15,761 bases of DNA, from NCBI GenBank assembly GCA_043744215.1, contig JAYTVC010000058.1, forward strand, positions 1 to 15,761. Direction: 5' to 3'. Origin of the DNA: JBEEJL01 sp043744215 (lineage in GTDB: Bacteria > Pseudomonadota > Gammaproteobacteria > Burkholderiales > JBEEJL01). The translations under genes and the position numbers were made by a program. The notes beneath the pieces are model-generated. The model made no database searches. It was not told where the DNA came from and saw only the letters and a program-made list of their open reading frames with translations. Position 1 is the stretch's first letter. The number at the start of each line of letters is the position of its first letter. This document shows, in pieces, positions 7,041 to 14,004 of this stretch.

Positions 7041-9272
7041 ATGAATGCGCCCGCTCTCGACGTTGCCGCGGGCAACGTTGCCGACTACCCTGACAATGGT
7101 CAGGCGCGAATCGATTTGCAAATCACCGGCATGACCTGTGCCGCCTGCGCGCAACGTATCGAAAAAGTCCTCAACCGGATTCCTGACGTGAACGCGGTCG
7201 TCAATTTTGCCAGCGAGACGGCACGCGTGGTCGGTACCGACGTGCAGACTGCCATCGCCGCCGTGCGCCGCGCGGGCTATGACGCGCGTGAAATTGTCGA
7301 CACATCGCGCGAAGATGAAAAAAAACGCAAAGCGGAGGACTACCGGCGTGAGCTAATCCGTTTCTGGATTTCTGCCTTGCTGACTTTGCCGCTTCTGACG
7401 CAAATGATCGCGATGTTGGGCGGCACCCACGCCTTAATGGTGCCAGTGTGGTGGCAGTTTGCCTTGGCTACGCCGGTGCAATTCTGGATTGGCAAGCGCT
7501 TTTATGTTGGGGCGTTTCATGCGTTACGCGGCGGCGGAGCCAATATGGACGTGCTCATCGCGCTGGGCACCAGCATGGCGTATTTTTTCAGCGTCGCGGT
7601 GCTGCTCGGCTGGTTTCCCGGCCAACATGTTTATTTCGAAGCCAGCGCGGCTATCATCACGCTCATTCTCATGGGCAAGTTGCTTGAGGCCCGTGCCAAA
7701 ACGCGCACATCGGCAGCGATTGAGTCACTGATTAAATTGCAGCCCAAAACCGCGCGGCTAATGCGCGGCGATGACATCGTCGAAGTCGAAGTCGCCAGTA
7801 TCCAGCGCGGCGATGTGTTTGTGGTGCGGCCGGGCGAAGCGATGCCTGTCGATGGCATCGTCGTGACGGGCGATTCCAGCGTCGATGAATCCATGCTCAC
7901 GGGCGAGAGCCACGCGGTGGGCAAAGCGGTCGGTAGCAAAGTGTTCGCCGCCACCATGAACCAGCAAGGCTTGCTGCATTGTCGCGCCACCGGTGTCGGC
8001 CAGCAGACCGTGCTCGCCGGCATCATACGTCTTGTGGGCGAAGCACAGGGCAGCAAAGCGCCGATACAAAAATTGGCCGATAAAATTTCTGGCATTTTTG
8101 TGCCTGCTGTCGTGGCGGTTGCACTGCTGACTTTTGTTGCATGGTGGATGATTGCCGGCGATTTCACGCAGGCCTTGATCAATGCTGTTGCCGTGCTGGT
8201 CATCGCTTGCCCATGCGCGTTGGGTCTCGCAACACCAACTGCCATCATGGTAGGCACCGGTCGCGGCGCACAGGTCGGCGTGCTGATCCGCAATGCTGTC
8301 GCGCTAGAGCTGGCGGAAAAAATCCGCACACTGGTGGTCGATAAAACCGGCACGCTTACAGAAGGCAAACCCGCCGTTACCGACGTGCTGCCGCTGCACG
8401 ATGTAACAGAAAACGAATTGCTCGCCATTGCCGCAGCGCTGGAGCAGGGCTCCGAACATCCGTTGGCGCGGGCGGTGCTCAATTTTGCAGCGGCAAAAAA
8501 AATAGCGCCACCGCCCATGACGCAGTTTCAATCATTTGCCGGGCAGGGTGTGCGTGGCGTAGTCGCGCTGCATGATCAGCAGCAAACTTTCTGGCTCGGC
8601 TCGCCGTCATTTATTGTTGCGCAAAACATCGTCATTACGGCAGGCACGATTACAGAACTATCAGCCCAGGGCAAAACCGTGATTGCAGTCGCCGATGATA
8701 AAAAATTATTGGGCGTGATTGCCATCGCGGACCGCGTGCGCGAGACATCAAAACGTGCAGTGGAAAAATGTCAGTCGATGAACATCGACGTGGTGATGCT
8801 CACCGGTGACAATGAACCCACAGCAAAAACGATCGCCGCGCAAGTGGGCATCAAGCACTTTTACGCCAATGTGATGCCGCAAGATAAGGTAAATAAATTG
8901 AATAAAATCAAAGAGTTACATAAAATCGTGGGAATGGTCGGCGACGGCATCAACGATGCGCCTGCGCTGGCGGCAGCCGATGTCAGTTTCGCCATGGCCA
9001 TGGGCACCGATGTGGCAATGGAAGCCGCGGATATCACGCTGATGCGCAATGATCTGATGAGCGTAGTCGATGCGATTTCATTATCGCGCGCTACGCTAAA
9101 AAAAATCCGCCAGAATTTATTTTTCGCATTTTTCTATAACGTACTCGGCATTCCGCTCGCCGCGCTTGGTTTGCTAAATCCCGTCATCGCTGGCGCGGCC
9201 ATGGCACTGAGTTCTGTTTCCGTCGTCAGTAATTCATTGTTACTGAAGCGGTGGAAGTCGCAGGCTTCGTAA
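7041..9272 (+). CDS. copA: Copper-exporting P1B-type ATPase (CopA)
   Basis: A 743-residue inner-membrane heavy-metal ATPase that exports Cu(I) from the cytoplasm using ATP. One N-terminal HMA domain carries GMTCAAC with C33 and C36. The transmembrane metal site is ACPCALGLATPT with C390-P391-C392, the Cu/Ag type. Phosphorylation occurs at D434 in DKTGTLTEGKP. The actuator TGES follows GDSSVDESML, the nucleotide-domain motif is SEHPLARA, and the hinge GDGINDAPAL begins at 634. C-terminal helices contain the N(ILV)-rich YNVLGIPLAALGLLNP and a conserved MALSSVSVVSNSLLLKRW end. Length is normal for one-HMA CopA. No strong Shine-Dalgarno precedes ATG 7041, but no better start exists, since an upstream stop lies close by. 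I see no copper-sensor gene or clear CueR operator nearby. The last 32 codons recur at 11611-11706. Confidence 0.95.
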   Translation: MNAPALDVAAGNVADYPDNGQARIDLQITGMTCAACAQRIEKVLNRIPDVNAVVNFASETARVVGTDVQTAIAAVRRAGYDAREIVDTSREDEKKRKAEDYRRELIRFWISALLTLPLLTQMIAMLGGTHALMVPVWWQFALATPVQFWIGKRFYVGAFHALRGGGANMDVLIALGTSMAYFFSVAVLLGWFPGQHVYFEASAAIITLILMGKLLEARAKTRTSAAIESLIKLQPKTARLMRGDDIVEVEVASIQRGDVFVVRPGEAMPVDGIVVTGDSSVDESMLTGESHAVGKAVGSKVFAATMNQQGLLHCRATGVGQQTVLAGIIRLVGEAQGSKAPIQKLADKISGIFVPAVVAVALLTFVAWWMIAGDFTQALINAVAVLVIACPCALGLATPTAIMVGTGRGAQVGVLIRNAVALELAEKIRTLVVDKTGTLTEGKPAVTDVLPLHDVTENELLAIAAALEQGSEHPLARAVLNFAAAKKIAPPPMTQFQSFAGQGVRGVVALHDQQQTFWLGSPSFIVAQNIVITAGTITELSAQGKTVIAVADDKKLLGVIAIADRVRETSKRAVEKCQSMNIDVVMLTGDNEPTAKTIAAQVGIKHFYANVMPQDKVNKLNKIKELHKIVGMVGDGINDAPALAAADVSFAMAMGTDVAMEAADITLMRNDLMSVVDAISLSRATLKKIRQNLFFAFFYNVLGIPLAALGLLNPVIAGAAMALSSVSVVSNSLLLKRWKSQAS

Positions 9273-9614
9273 GCGCACGTTATTAAGATATTGGCGATGG
9301 AGTGTATTAAGCAGGGTAATTTTTTAGACTGTGGGTTAGGGAAAGTTCGTTTAGAACGCGGGGAAGCTGCGCCAGATGCAGGCTAAGTGCGGTTCACTCT
9401 TGTCATTCAAGCGCAATGTGAAATTTCTTCAAGAATGATAATTCAATACGTGCAGCAACCCTTTCCCCTAATTTTGGGGTTTCCTAAAGCGGAGCCGACT
9501 TGCGTTTCCAGTTTTAGGAAATGTAGTTATATGCAGTTCAATTTTGATAATGGTATTTTCTTGTGCGGACAAGAATAAGTTTTAATCCCTTGTTACTCAA
9601 CTTTTGAAGAACTG
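9273..9614. other. Non-coding gap between copA and the SulP gene
   Basis: No convincing gene. Two structures stand out. CCCC-TAATTTT-GGGG lies at 9465-9479. Next to it, TTTCCTAAA (9480-9488) is perfectly complementary to TTTAGGAAA (9513-9521) across a 24-nt loop. A small GTTC/GAAC hairpin lies near 9345. The stretch is AT-richer than the flanking genes and could hold the leader of the transporter gene. No clear -35/-10 pair was found. Confidence 0.4.
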
Positions 9615-11003
9615 ATGATTGCCATCCTCGAAGCGAAACGCGCCGGTCTTTTAACCACCAAGCACTTGGTTAATAATCTTATCGCTGGCCTCGTCGTTGG
9701 GGTCGTCGCACTCCCCTTGGGTATGGCTTTTGCCATCGCCTCCGGTGTGAAGCCTGAACAAGGCCTTTATACCGCCATCATTGCCGCTATCCTGGTATCA
9801 ATATTTGGTGGAACTAGATTACAGATCGCGGGCCCTACCGGTGCATTCATCGTCATTCTTTATGGCATTACCGCGAAACATGGTGTGGAGGGGCTACAAA
9901 TCGCCACGCTGATGGCAGGCATAATTCTTATTCTTTTAGGCCTAACAAAACTGGGTACCATCATTAAGTTTATTCCTGATCCGGTGATTGTCGGATTCAC
10001 CGCCGGCATCGCTGTCATCATTTTTGTGGGCCAATGGAAGGATTTCTTCGGCTTGCATCCGGCAATGGCCGATCACTTTCACGAAAAGCTTCTACAGATC
10101 TTTTCGACGTTGCCGCAGTTGCATTGGGCGACAACAGGCGTTGCGTTACTGAGCCTGCTGCTCATATTGATTACACCACGAATCGTGAAACATGTGCCCG
10201 GCCCATTGGTGGCAATGGTGGCGGCAACGGTATTGCAGGCCACCTTCAAATTTGACGGTGTCGCTACTATCGGCAGCGCGTTCGGCGGCATCCCGCAAAG
10301 CCTGCCCGCTTTTACATGGCCTGATATATCGGCATCCAAACTGGTGGTGCTAGCGGGACCCGCGTTTACCATCGCGCTGCTAGGTGCCATCGAGTCATTA
10401 ATGTCAGCGGTAGTGGCTGATGGCATGGCCGGCACGAGGCACGATTCCAATCAAGAGCTCATTGGCCAAGGCATAGCCAATATCGTTACGCCACTGTTTG
10501 GCGGCTTTGCGGCTACCGGCGTCATCGCGCGTACAGCAACAAACTACCGCAACGGGGGCACTGGTCCGCTGGCTGGCATCACCCATTCGGCGGTGCTCGT
10601 TCTAATTGTGCTTTTTCTGGCCCCCGTCGCCTCACACATACCGCTTTGCGCTCTGGCCGCCATCTTGTTTGTGGTCGCATATAACATGAGTGAAATGCAC
10701 CACTTCATCAAAATGGTAAAACGCGCGCCGCGTAACGATGTGGCTATTCTGCTTATCACATTTGTGCTGACGGTTTTTACCGATCTGGTGGTCGCGGTGA
10801 ATATCGGCGTGATTCTGGCAACTTTGTTATTCATGCAGCGTATGGCGGCCTCGGTGCAAGTAGAGCTTCAAACTGAAACATATTTGGCCAAAGAGCTTGG
10901 GTTAAATGGCGTCCCCGCTCTTCCTAAGGGAGTCATAGTGTATTCCATAGATGGGCCGTTTTTTTTGGTGCCGCCGAGACCTTTGAGCGCACCGTCGCCT
11001 TGA
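9615..11003 (+). CDS. SulP family anion transporter, membrane domain (frame broken near its end)
   Basis: A 462-residue SulP/SLC26-type transporter with about 10-12 hydrophobic segments. SulP proteins move sulfate, bicarbonate or other anions across the inner membrane. The family start NLIAGLVVGVVALPLGMAFA is at 21-40, followed by GLYTAIIAAILVSIFGGTRLQIAGPTGAF and FTAGIAVIIFVGQ. The sequence SRADGMAGTRHDSNQEL of the family appears here as VADGMAGTRHDSNQELIGQG, then GGFAATGVIARTATNYRNGG. After VIVYSIDGPFF the frame goes out of register: one T is missing from the T run at 10959-10966, giving a divergent tail and a stop at 11001-11003. Adding one T would restore GPFFFGAAETFERTVALIHEDP and fuse the STAS domain, for a normal product of about 543 residues. 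ATG 9615 has GAAGA just upstream. The substrate is unresolved. Confidence 0.85.
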   Translation: MIAILEAKRAGLLTTKHLVNNLIAGLVVGVVALPLGMAFAIASGVKPEQGLYTAIIAAILVSIFGGTRLQIAGPTGAFIVILYGITAKHGVEGLQIATLMAGIILILLGLTKLGTIIKFIPDPVIVGFTAGIAVIIFVGQWKDFFGLHPAMADHFHEKLLQIFSTLPQLHWATTGVALLSLLLILITPRIVKHVPGPLVAMVAATVLQATFKFDGVATIGSAFGGIPQSLPAFTWPDISASKLVVLAGPAFTIALLGAIESLMSAVVADGMAGTRHDSNQELIGQGIANIVTPLFGGFAATGVIARTATNYRNGGTGPLAGITHSAVLVLIVLFLAPVASHIPLCALAAILFVVAYNMSEMHHFIKMVKRAPRNDVAILLITFVLTVFTDLVVAVNIGVILATLLFMQRMAASVQVELQTETYLAKELGLNGVPALPKGVIVYSIDGPFFLVPPRPLSAPSP

Positions 11004-11245
11004 TTCACGAAGACCCCAAGGTGTTGATCATACGGTTGGGGCGCGTGCCGTTTATGGACATTACTGGCATACAGGCTCTGGAAGAAGTGATCGATCAGTT
11101 CAAAAAGCGCGGCGTGATTGTGATGTTGTGTGAAGCGAATGCACGGGTCACAGGCAAGCTTGAACGAGCTGGAATTTTGGACAAGGTTAAGAAGCATAAT
11201 ATGTTTAGTGAGTTAAGTGGTGCGCTGCTGAAGAGCGCAACGTGA
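10967..11245 (+). CDS. STAS domain of the SulP transporter, separated by a frameshift
   Basis: From the end of the T8 run, the next frame reads GAAETFERTVALIHEDPKVLIIRLGRVPFMDITGIQALEEVIDQF and on to a stop at 11243-11245. This is a standard cytoplasmic STAS domain, with the DITG loop that is typical of SulP tails. A separate start would have to be TTG 11000, giving 81 residues, but no ribosome binding site supports that. It is best read as the 3' part of the 9615 gene. The break may be a sequencing or assembly indel in a homopolymer, a true inactivating mutation, or a slippage site. The amino-acid sequence downstream is well conserved, so any mutation would be recent. Confidence 0.75.
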   Translation, partial: GAAETFERTVALIHEDPKVLIIRLGRVPFMDITGIQALEEVIDQFKKRGVIVMLCEANARVTGKLERAGILDKVKKHNMFSELSGALLKSAT

Positions 11246-11316
11246 ACTGAAACCGTATCGAAAGCATTTCGTAAATAGGGCTTGCGCTGGCTAACTGCAG
11301 GCTTACGAGCAGAAAC

Positions 11317-11511
11317 TTGAAACCAGAAGCGCCCCAGTCATTTGATGACGCGATAGCTGAGCAAAGTTTGTTCTGTTGGCCCCGGGTACTAGTGAGGCAC
11401 AAATCCAAAGCGCAGGAGTATTTTCAGCGCACGCAGGACACGGGTATTATCATCTACATGGAACACAATGCCGCGCGATTTGAACTTCAACGATTAAAGC
11501 CAGCGCAATAA
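11317..11511 (+). CDS. Doubtful small open frame in the SulP-RT interval
   Basis: A 64-codon open frame with a TTG start and no clear ribosome binding site. The peptide (for example TQDTGIIIYMEHNAARFELQ) resembles nothing I recognise. It could be a remnant of a lost gene, since the frame is open upstream only to 11275. Around it, 11246-11607 contains no other convincing gene. Near 11550 a GGTT-TGT-AACC hairpin is followed by TTATTTTTTAATTTT, a weak terminator-like run. Confidence 0.15.
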   Translation: MKPEAPQSFDDAIAEQSLFCWPRVLVRHKSKAQEYFQRTQDTGIIIYMEHNAARFELQRLKPAQ

Positions 11512-11607
11512 TAGTACAATCAAATTTTCAGCAATATCAGTACGGTTTGTAACCAGGTTATTTTTTAATTTTCTATCGGTATATGCAATTATCCAGTTGT
11601 GATGGGA

Positions 11608-11706
11608 TTGAATCCCGTCATCGCTGGCGCGGCCATGACGCTGAGTTCTGTGTCAGTGGTGAGTAATTCGCTATTGTTGAAGCGGTGGAAATCGCAGACT
11701 CTATAA
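11608..11706 (+). pseudogene. Fragment of a second copA: C-terminal 32 codons only
   Basis: TTG AAT CCC onward translates to LNPVIAGAAMTLSSVSVVSN and then SLLLKRWKSQTL with a TAA at 11704-11706. The intact CopA ends LNPVIAGAAMALSSVSVVSN, then SLLLKRWKSQAS. By my count 80 of 96 nt from the AAT codon (11611) through the stop match 9177-9272. Most of the 16 differences are synonymous third-base or leucine-codon changes. Homology stops sharply upstream of the fragment, apart from an in-frame ATG-GGA, and downstream of the stop. This is therefore the tail of a related but distinct CopA gene whose 5' part is missing, not a recent copy. No expression signals are visible. Confidence 0.85.
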
Positions 11707-11794
11707 TGGGCCGAATTCAAAACCAGTAAAGCACTACACTGGCAGCATTGGTTAACTTGACCGCACGCCATTATTCGCCTATGTTGATTAGGCG

Positions 11795-11964
11795 GTGCGG
11801 CGTCTCAAGCGGGCGTAACGGTTTTCTTCGGAATTCCTGATTCGCCTCTGCGGGGTTACCCCGCGGAAACTACCTTCGTGTCACATCCCGTCGCGTGTGC
11901 CGCCCTGCGCATAAACGCAGATCTGCACACGCCACACCAGACTGGTTGGGGCGCTGCGCCGCAC
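11795..11964 (+). ncRNA. Candidate retron msr-msd RNA
   Basis: The region just before the reverse transcriptase is highly structured. GTGCGGCG (11795-11802) is perfectly complementary to CGCCGCAC (11957-11964) and could be the a1/a2 pair. AAGC follows a1, giving G11809 as a possible branching guanosine in the AGC context usual for retrons. CTGCGGGG-TTA-CCCCGCGG near 11847-11865 would be an msr hairpin. GCGTGTGC (11893-11900) pairs with GCACACGC (11925-11932) and encloses CTGCG-CATAAA-CGCAG, a 40-nt msd-like hairpin. The candidate a2 ends 20 nt before the RT start codon, as in known retrons. A further hairpin at 11761-11800 (CCGCAC...CGCCTA/TAGGCG...GTGCGG) competes with the a1/a2 pairing. The assignment is inference from layout and pairing. 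No consensus sequence proves it. Confidence 0.42.
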
Positions 11965-11984
11965 ATTTTCTGCTCAAAAAAACA

Positions 11985-13328
11985 ATGACGCTCTCGCATA
12001 AGCATTTGATAGCAGTGGCATTGGCCAACGCGTATCTAGCCGGCCCGCCGTCGCTCATTCTATTGGAGCAGCGCTGCGCGCATACTTTGGGAAAAGGCTC
12101 GCCATGGCTGCGCAAGCTGACACAAAATATTCATGCCATGTTTGGCGCGAGTCTTGTAACCATCAACCGGCGTGACCTGGTGCAGGTCATCGCTGCCGAC
12201 GCAAACTATCTCGCGGCATGGCGCCCCGGCAAAAAACCTCCGCGAATACATCACGCATTTTTGCAGTCACCTTCGATGAGAGCACCCCGCGCGTTTGTGC
12301 GCGAACGACTACCCGCGCTGCCTACGACAAGCGATCTGGCGCAGTGGCTCGACATGACGCTGGCGCAACTCGACTGGTTTACCTGTCAGTGGGATGCCGC
12401 GCGCCGAACCAATGACGGCCCATTGCAACACTATCAATATCGCTGGCTGCGCAAACGGAGCGGCGCGCATCGCCTGCTTGAAATTCCCAAATCGCGCCTG
12501 CGCGAAGCGCAACGTAAAATTTTGCACATGATTCTCGACCGCGTGCCGCCGCACGAGTCGGCCCACGGCTTTCGTCGCGGCCATTCCTGCGCCACCTACG
12601 CGGCAGCCCACATAGGCCAGAAGGTTGTCATGCGGCTTGATTTACAGAATTTCTTTCCCGGCATTCCGGCCCCGCGCGTTCACGGCCTGTTTCATAGCCT
12701 GGGCTATCCCGAAGCCGTGGCGCGCAGCCTGACGGCGCTGGTGACTCACCGCACACCGGACAAAGTGCTGACGCAATGGCCTGTTGCGGAAGGCATGACG
12801 CGCGCGGATTGGCGCGAGCGCAGACAATATGCGTTACCTCATTTGCCACAGGGCGCGCCCACCTCGCCGGCGCTCGCCAACCTGTGCGCATTCAAGCTCG
12901 ATGTGCGACTCGCCGCTGCGGCACGCGCAGTAGGAGCCCGTTACACGCGCTATGCGGATGATTTGGCATTCTCGGGCAGCGAGACATTTCGTCGCAATGC
13001 CGCGCGCTTTCACATCATGGTGTGCCGCATCGTGCTGGAAGAAGGTTTCGCTGCCAACACGCGTAAAACACGGGTCATGCCGCAGGGCGTGCGCCAGCAG
13101 TTGACGGGCATTGTGGTGAACGCACGGCCTAACATTGTGCGTGATAAATACGAACGGCTAAAAGCCACGCTGCACAACTGCGCGACGCTGGGAACTGCCG
13201 CACAAAATATCGACGGTCTGCAAAACTTCCGCGCGCACCTGCTCGGCCAGATTGCCTACGTCAATATGTTAAATGCCGAGCGGGCATTCAAATTGCGAAA
13301 AATATTTGATCGCATCGCTTGGGATTGA
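11985..13328 (+). CDS. Retron-type reverse transcriptase with N-terminal extension
   Basis: A 447-residue RNA-directed DNA polymerase. The palm motifs are MRLDLQNFFPGIP with D219, LPQGAPTSPALANL at 287-300, YTRYADDLAFSG with Y323-A-D325-D326, and the thumb-side RQQLTGIVVN with LTG at 373-375. The catalytic aspartates are intact. The HGFRRGHS...YAAAH block (H209) matches the retron NAxxH region with N replaced by Y, and LTG stands for the usual VTG. RTs lacking an X or endonuclease domain but carrying these Y-region features are retron-like rather than group II intron. The spacing and the roughly 130-residue helical N-terminal extension resemble the long myxobacterial (Mx162-like) RTs by recall. 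ATG 11985 is chosen because the earlier GTG at 11895 lies inside the putative msd hairpin. No Shine-Dalgarno is obvious. There is no same-strand effector gene beside it. Confidence 0.85.
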   Translation: MTLSHKHLIAVALANAYLAGPPSLILLEQRCAHTLGKGSPWLRKLTQNIHAMFGASLVTINRRDLVQVIAADANYLAAWRPGKKPPRIHHAFLQSPSMRAPRAFVRERLPALPTTSDLAQWLDMTLAQLDWFTCQWDAARRTNDGPLQHYQYRWLRKRSGAHRLLEIPKSRLREAQRKILHMILDRVPPHESAHGFRRGHSCATYAAAHIGQKVVMRLDLQNFFPGIPAPRVHGLFHSLGYPEAVARSLTALVTHRTPDKVLTQWPVAEGMTRADWRERRQYALPHLPQGAPTSPALANLCAFKLDVRLAAAARAVGARYTRYADDLAFSGSETFRRNAARFHIMVCRIVLEEGFAANTRKTRVMPQGVRQQLTGIVVNARPNIVRDKYERLKATLHNCATLGTAAQNIDGLQNFRAHLLGQIAYVNMLNAERAFKLRKIFDRIAWD

Positions 13329-13393
13329 ACTCTGACATCTCCGTCATAAGCCAAAAAAAAGTGCACCGAAGTAGGCTTTTCTGTGATGAGCAA

Positions 13394-13882
13394 TTATGAT
13401 TTGTTTTCGGAAGCGGTAAACATCTTCGGCATATCCATTTCGCCCTTTTGGTCAAACGGCAGGCGCATGAAATTATCGCCGATACGGGCAGAACCTTTTA
13501 ATCGATAGCTGAAGGTTTTTTTCTGATTATCGGCGAGGCCGGTAAACTGGCGCAGCAAATCAAAACCGCTACTGAGGCCTTCTACTTGCATGACTTCGGA
13601 GCCGAACTTGCCGACTTTGACGGGCTTGCCCGACATGCCGCTCAAGAACGGTTTGCCGTTCACTTCCAAATCGAAGGTGACGGCGTTGACTGCCAGTTCA
13701 AAATCATTGGGGTTCTGGATGCGCAGGCCGAGGGTGAATTTTTGTTCAAGCAGGCCTGCATTCACGAGGCTAATGTCGGCGACGGAAATTTTCGGTTGTT
13801 CGGCGTTCATCGGCAAGGCGCCGCAGCCGGCGAGCATGACGGTAGCGCACAAGGCGACAGCCATTTTTTTGAATGTATTCAT
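13394..13882 (-). CDS. LEA14-like lipoprotein (water-stress/hypersensitive-response domain)
   Basis: A 162-residue secreted lipoprotein. The signal peptide MNTFKKMAVALCATVMLAGC ends in a lipobox LAGC with the lipidated cysteine at position 20. The mature part begins with a flexible NAEQPKISVADISL stretch and then shows the LEA type 2 (LEA14/WHy) fold signature: GLLEQKFTLGLRIQNPNDFE, then AVTFDLEVNGKPFLSG. Such proteins are widespread in Proteobacteria with no settled function; a periplasmic binding or stress role is usually assumed. The ATG at 13882 is preceded by GGGAG with 6-nt spacing. A longer frame starting at 13963 would add residues ahead of the signal peptide and is rejected. It is divergent from the MBL nuclease (122 bp apart) and converges on the reverse transcriptase. 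Confidence 0.85.
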   Translation of the reverse strand: MNTFKKMAVALCATVMLAGCGALPMNAEQPKISVADISLVNAGLLEQKFTLGLRIQNPNDFELAVNAVTFDLEVNGKPFLSGMSGKPVKVGKFGSEVMQVEGLSSGFDLLRQFTGLADNQKKTFSYRLKGSARIGDNFMRLPFDQKGEMDMPKMFTASENKS

Positions 13883-14004
13883 CGTATTCTCCCTTTGACG
13901 TGAAAAGCGCAAAATAGTCTTGCGTCGTGTGCAATAACGGCAGAGGCGATGTTTGGTGGACAAGAATATCCGGTAATCAGCGTACTAGACTTTGGGAGGA
14001 CGTA

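Noticed and set aside
7631..8518. Long minus-strand open frame of 295 codons within copA
   Set aside because: It is antisense to a fully conserved ATPase; its Ser/Thr/Ala-rich composition is the usual mirror of GC-rich coding sequence.
11895..11984. N-terminal extension of the reverse transcriptase from GTG 11895
   Set aside because: The codons fall within strongly paired sequence (11893-11932) better explained as RNA structure. The peptide is not protein-like and ATG 11985 suits the family.
11985..13328. Group II intron or diversity-generating retroelement
   Set aside because: There is no maturase or endonuclease domain, no domain V/VI-like RNA end, and no template/variable repeat pair near the gene.
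13348..13378. Terminator between the RT and the lipoprotein gene (AAGCC/GGCTT)
   Set aside because: The stem is only 5 bp with a 21-nt loop, and the nearby A8 run is inside the loop rather than after the stem.
13883..13963. Longer start for the LEA14-like protein
   Set aside because: It would bury the signal peptide behind 27 residues. The ATG at 13882 has GGGAG and puts the lipobox cysteine at position 20.
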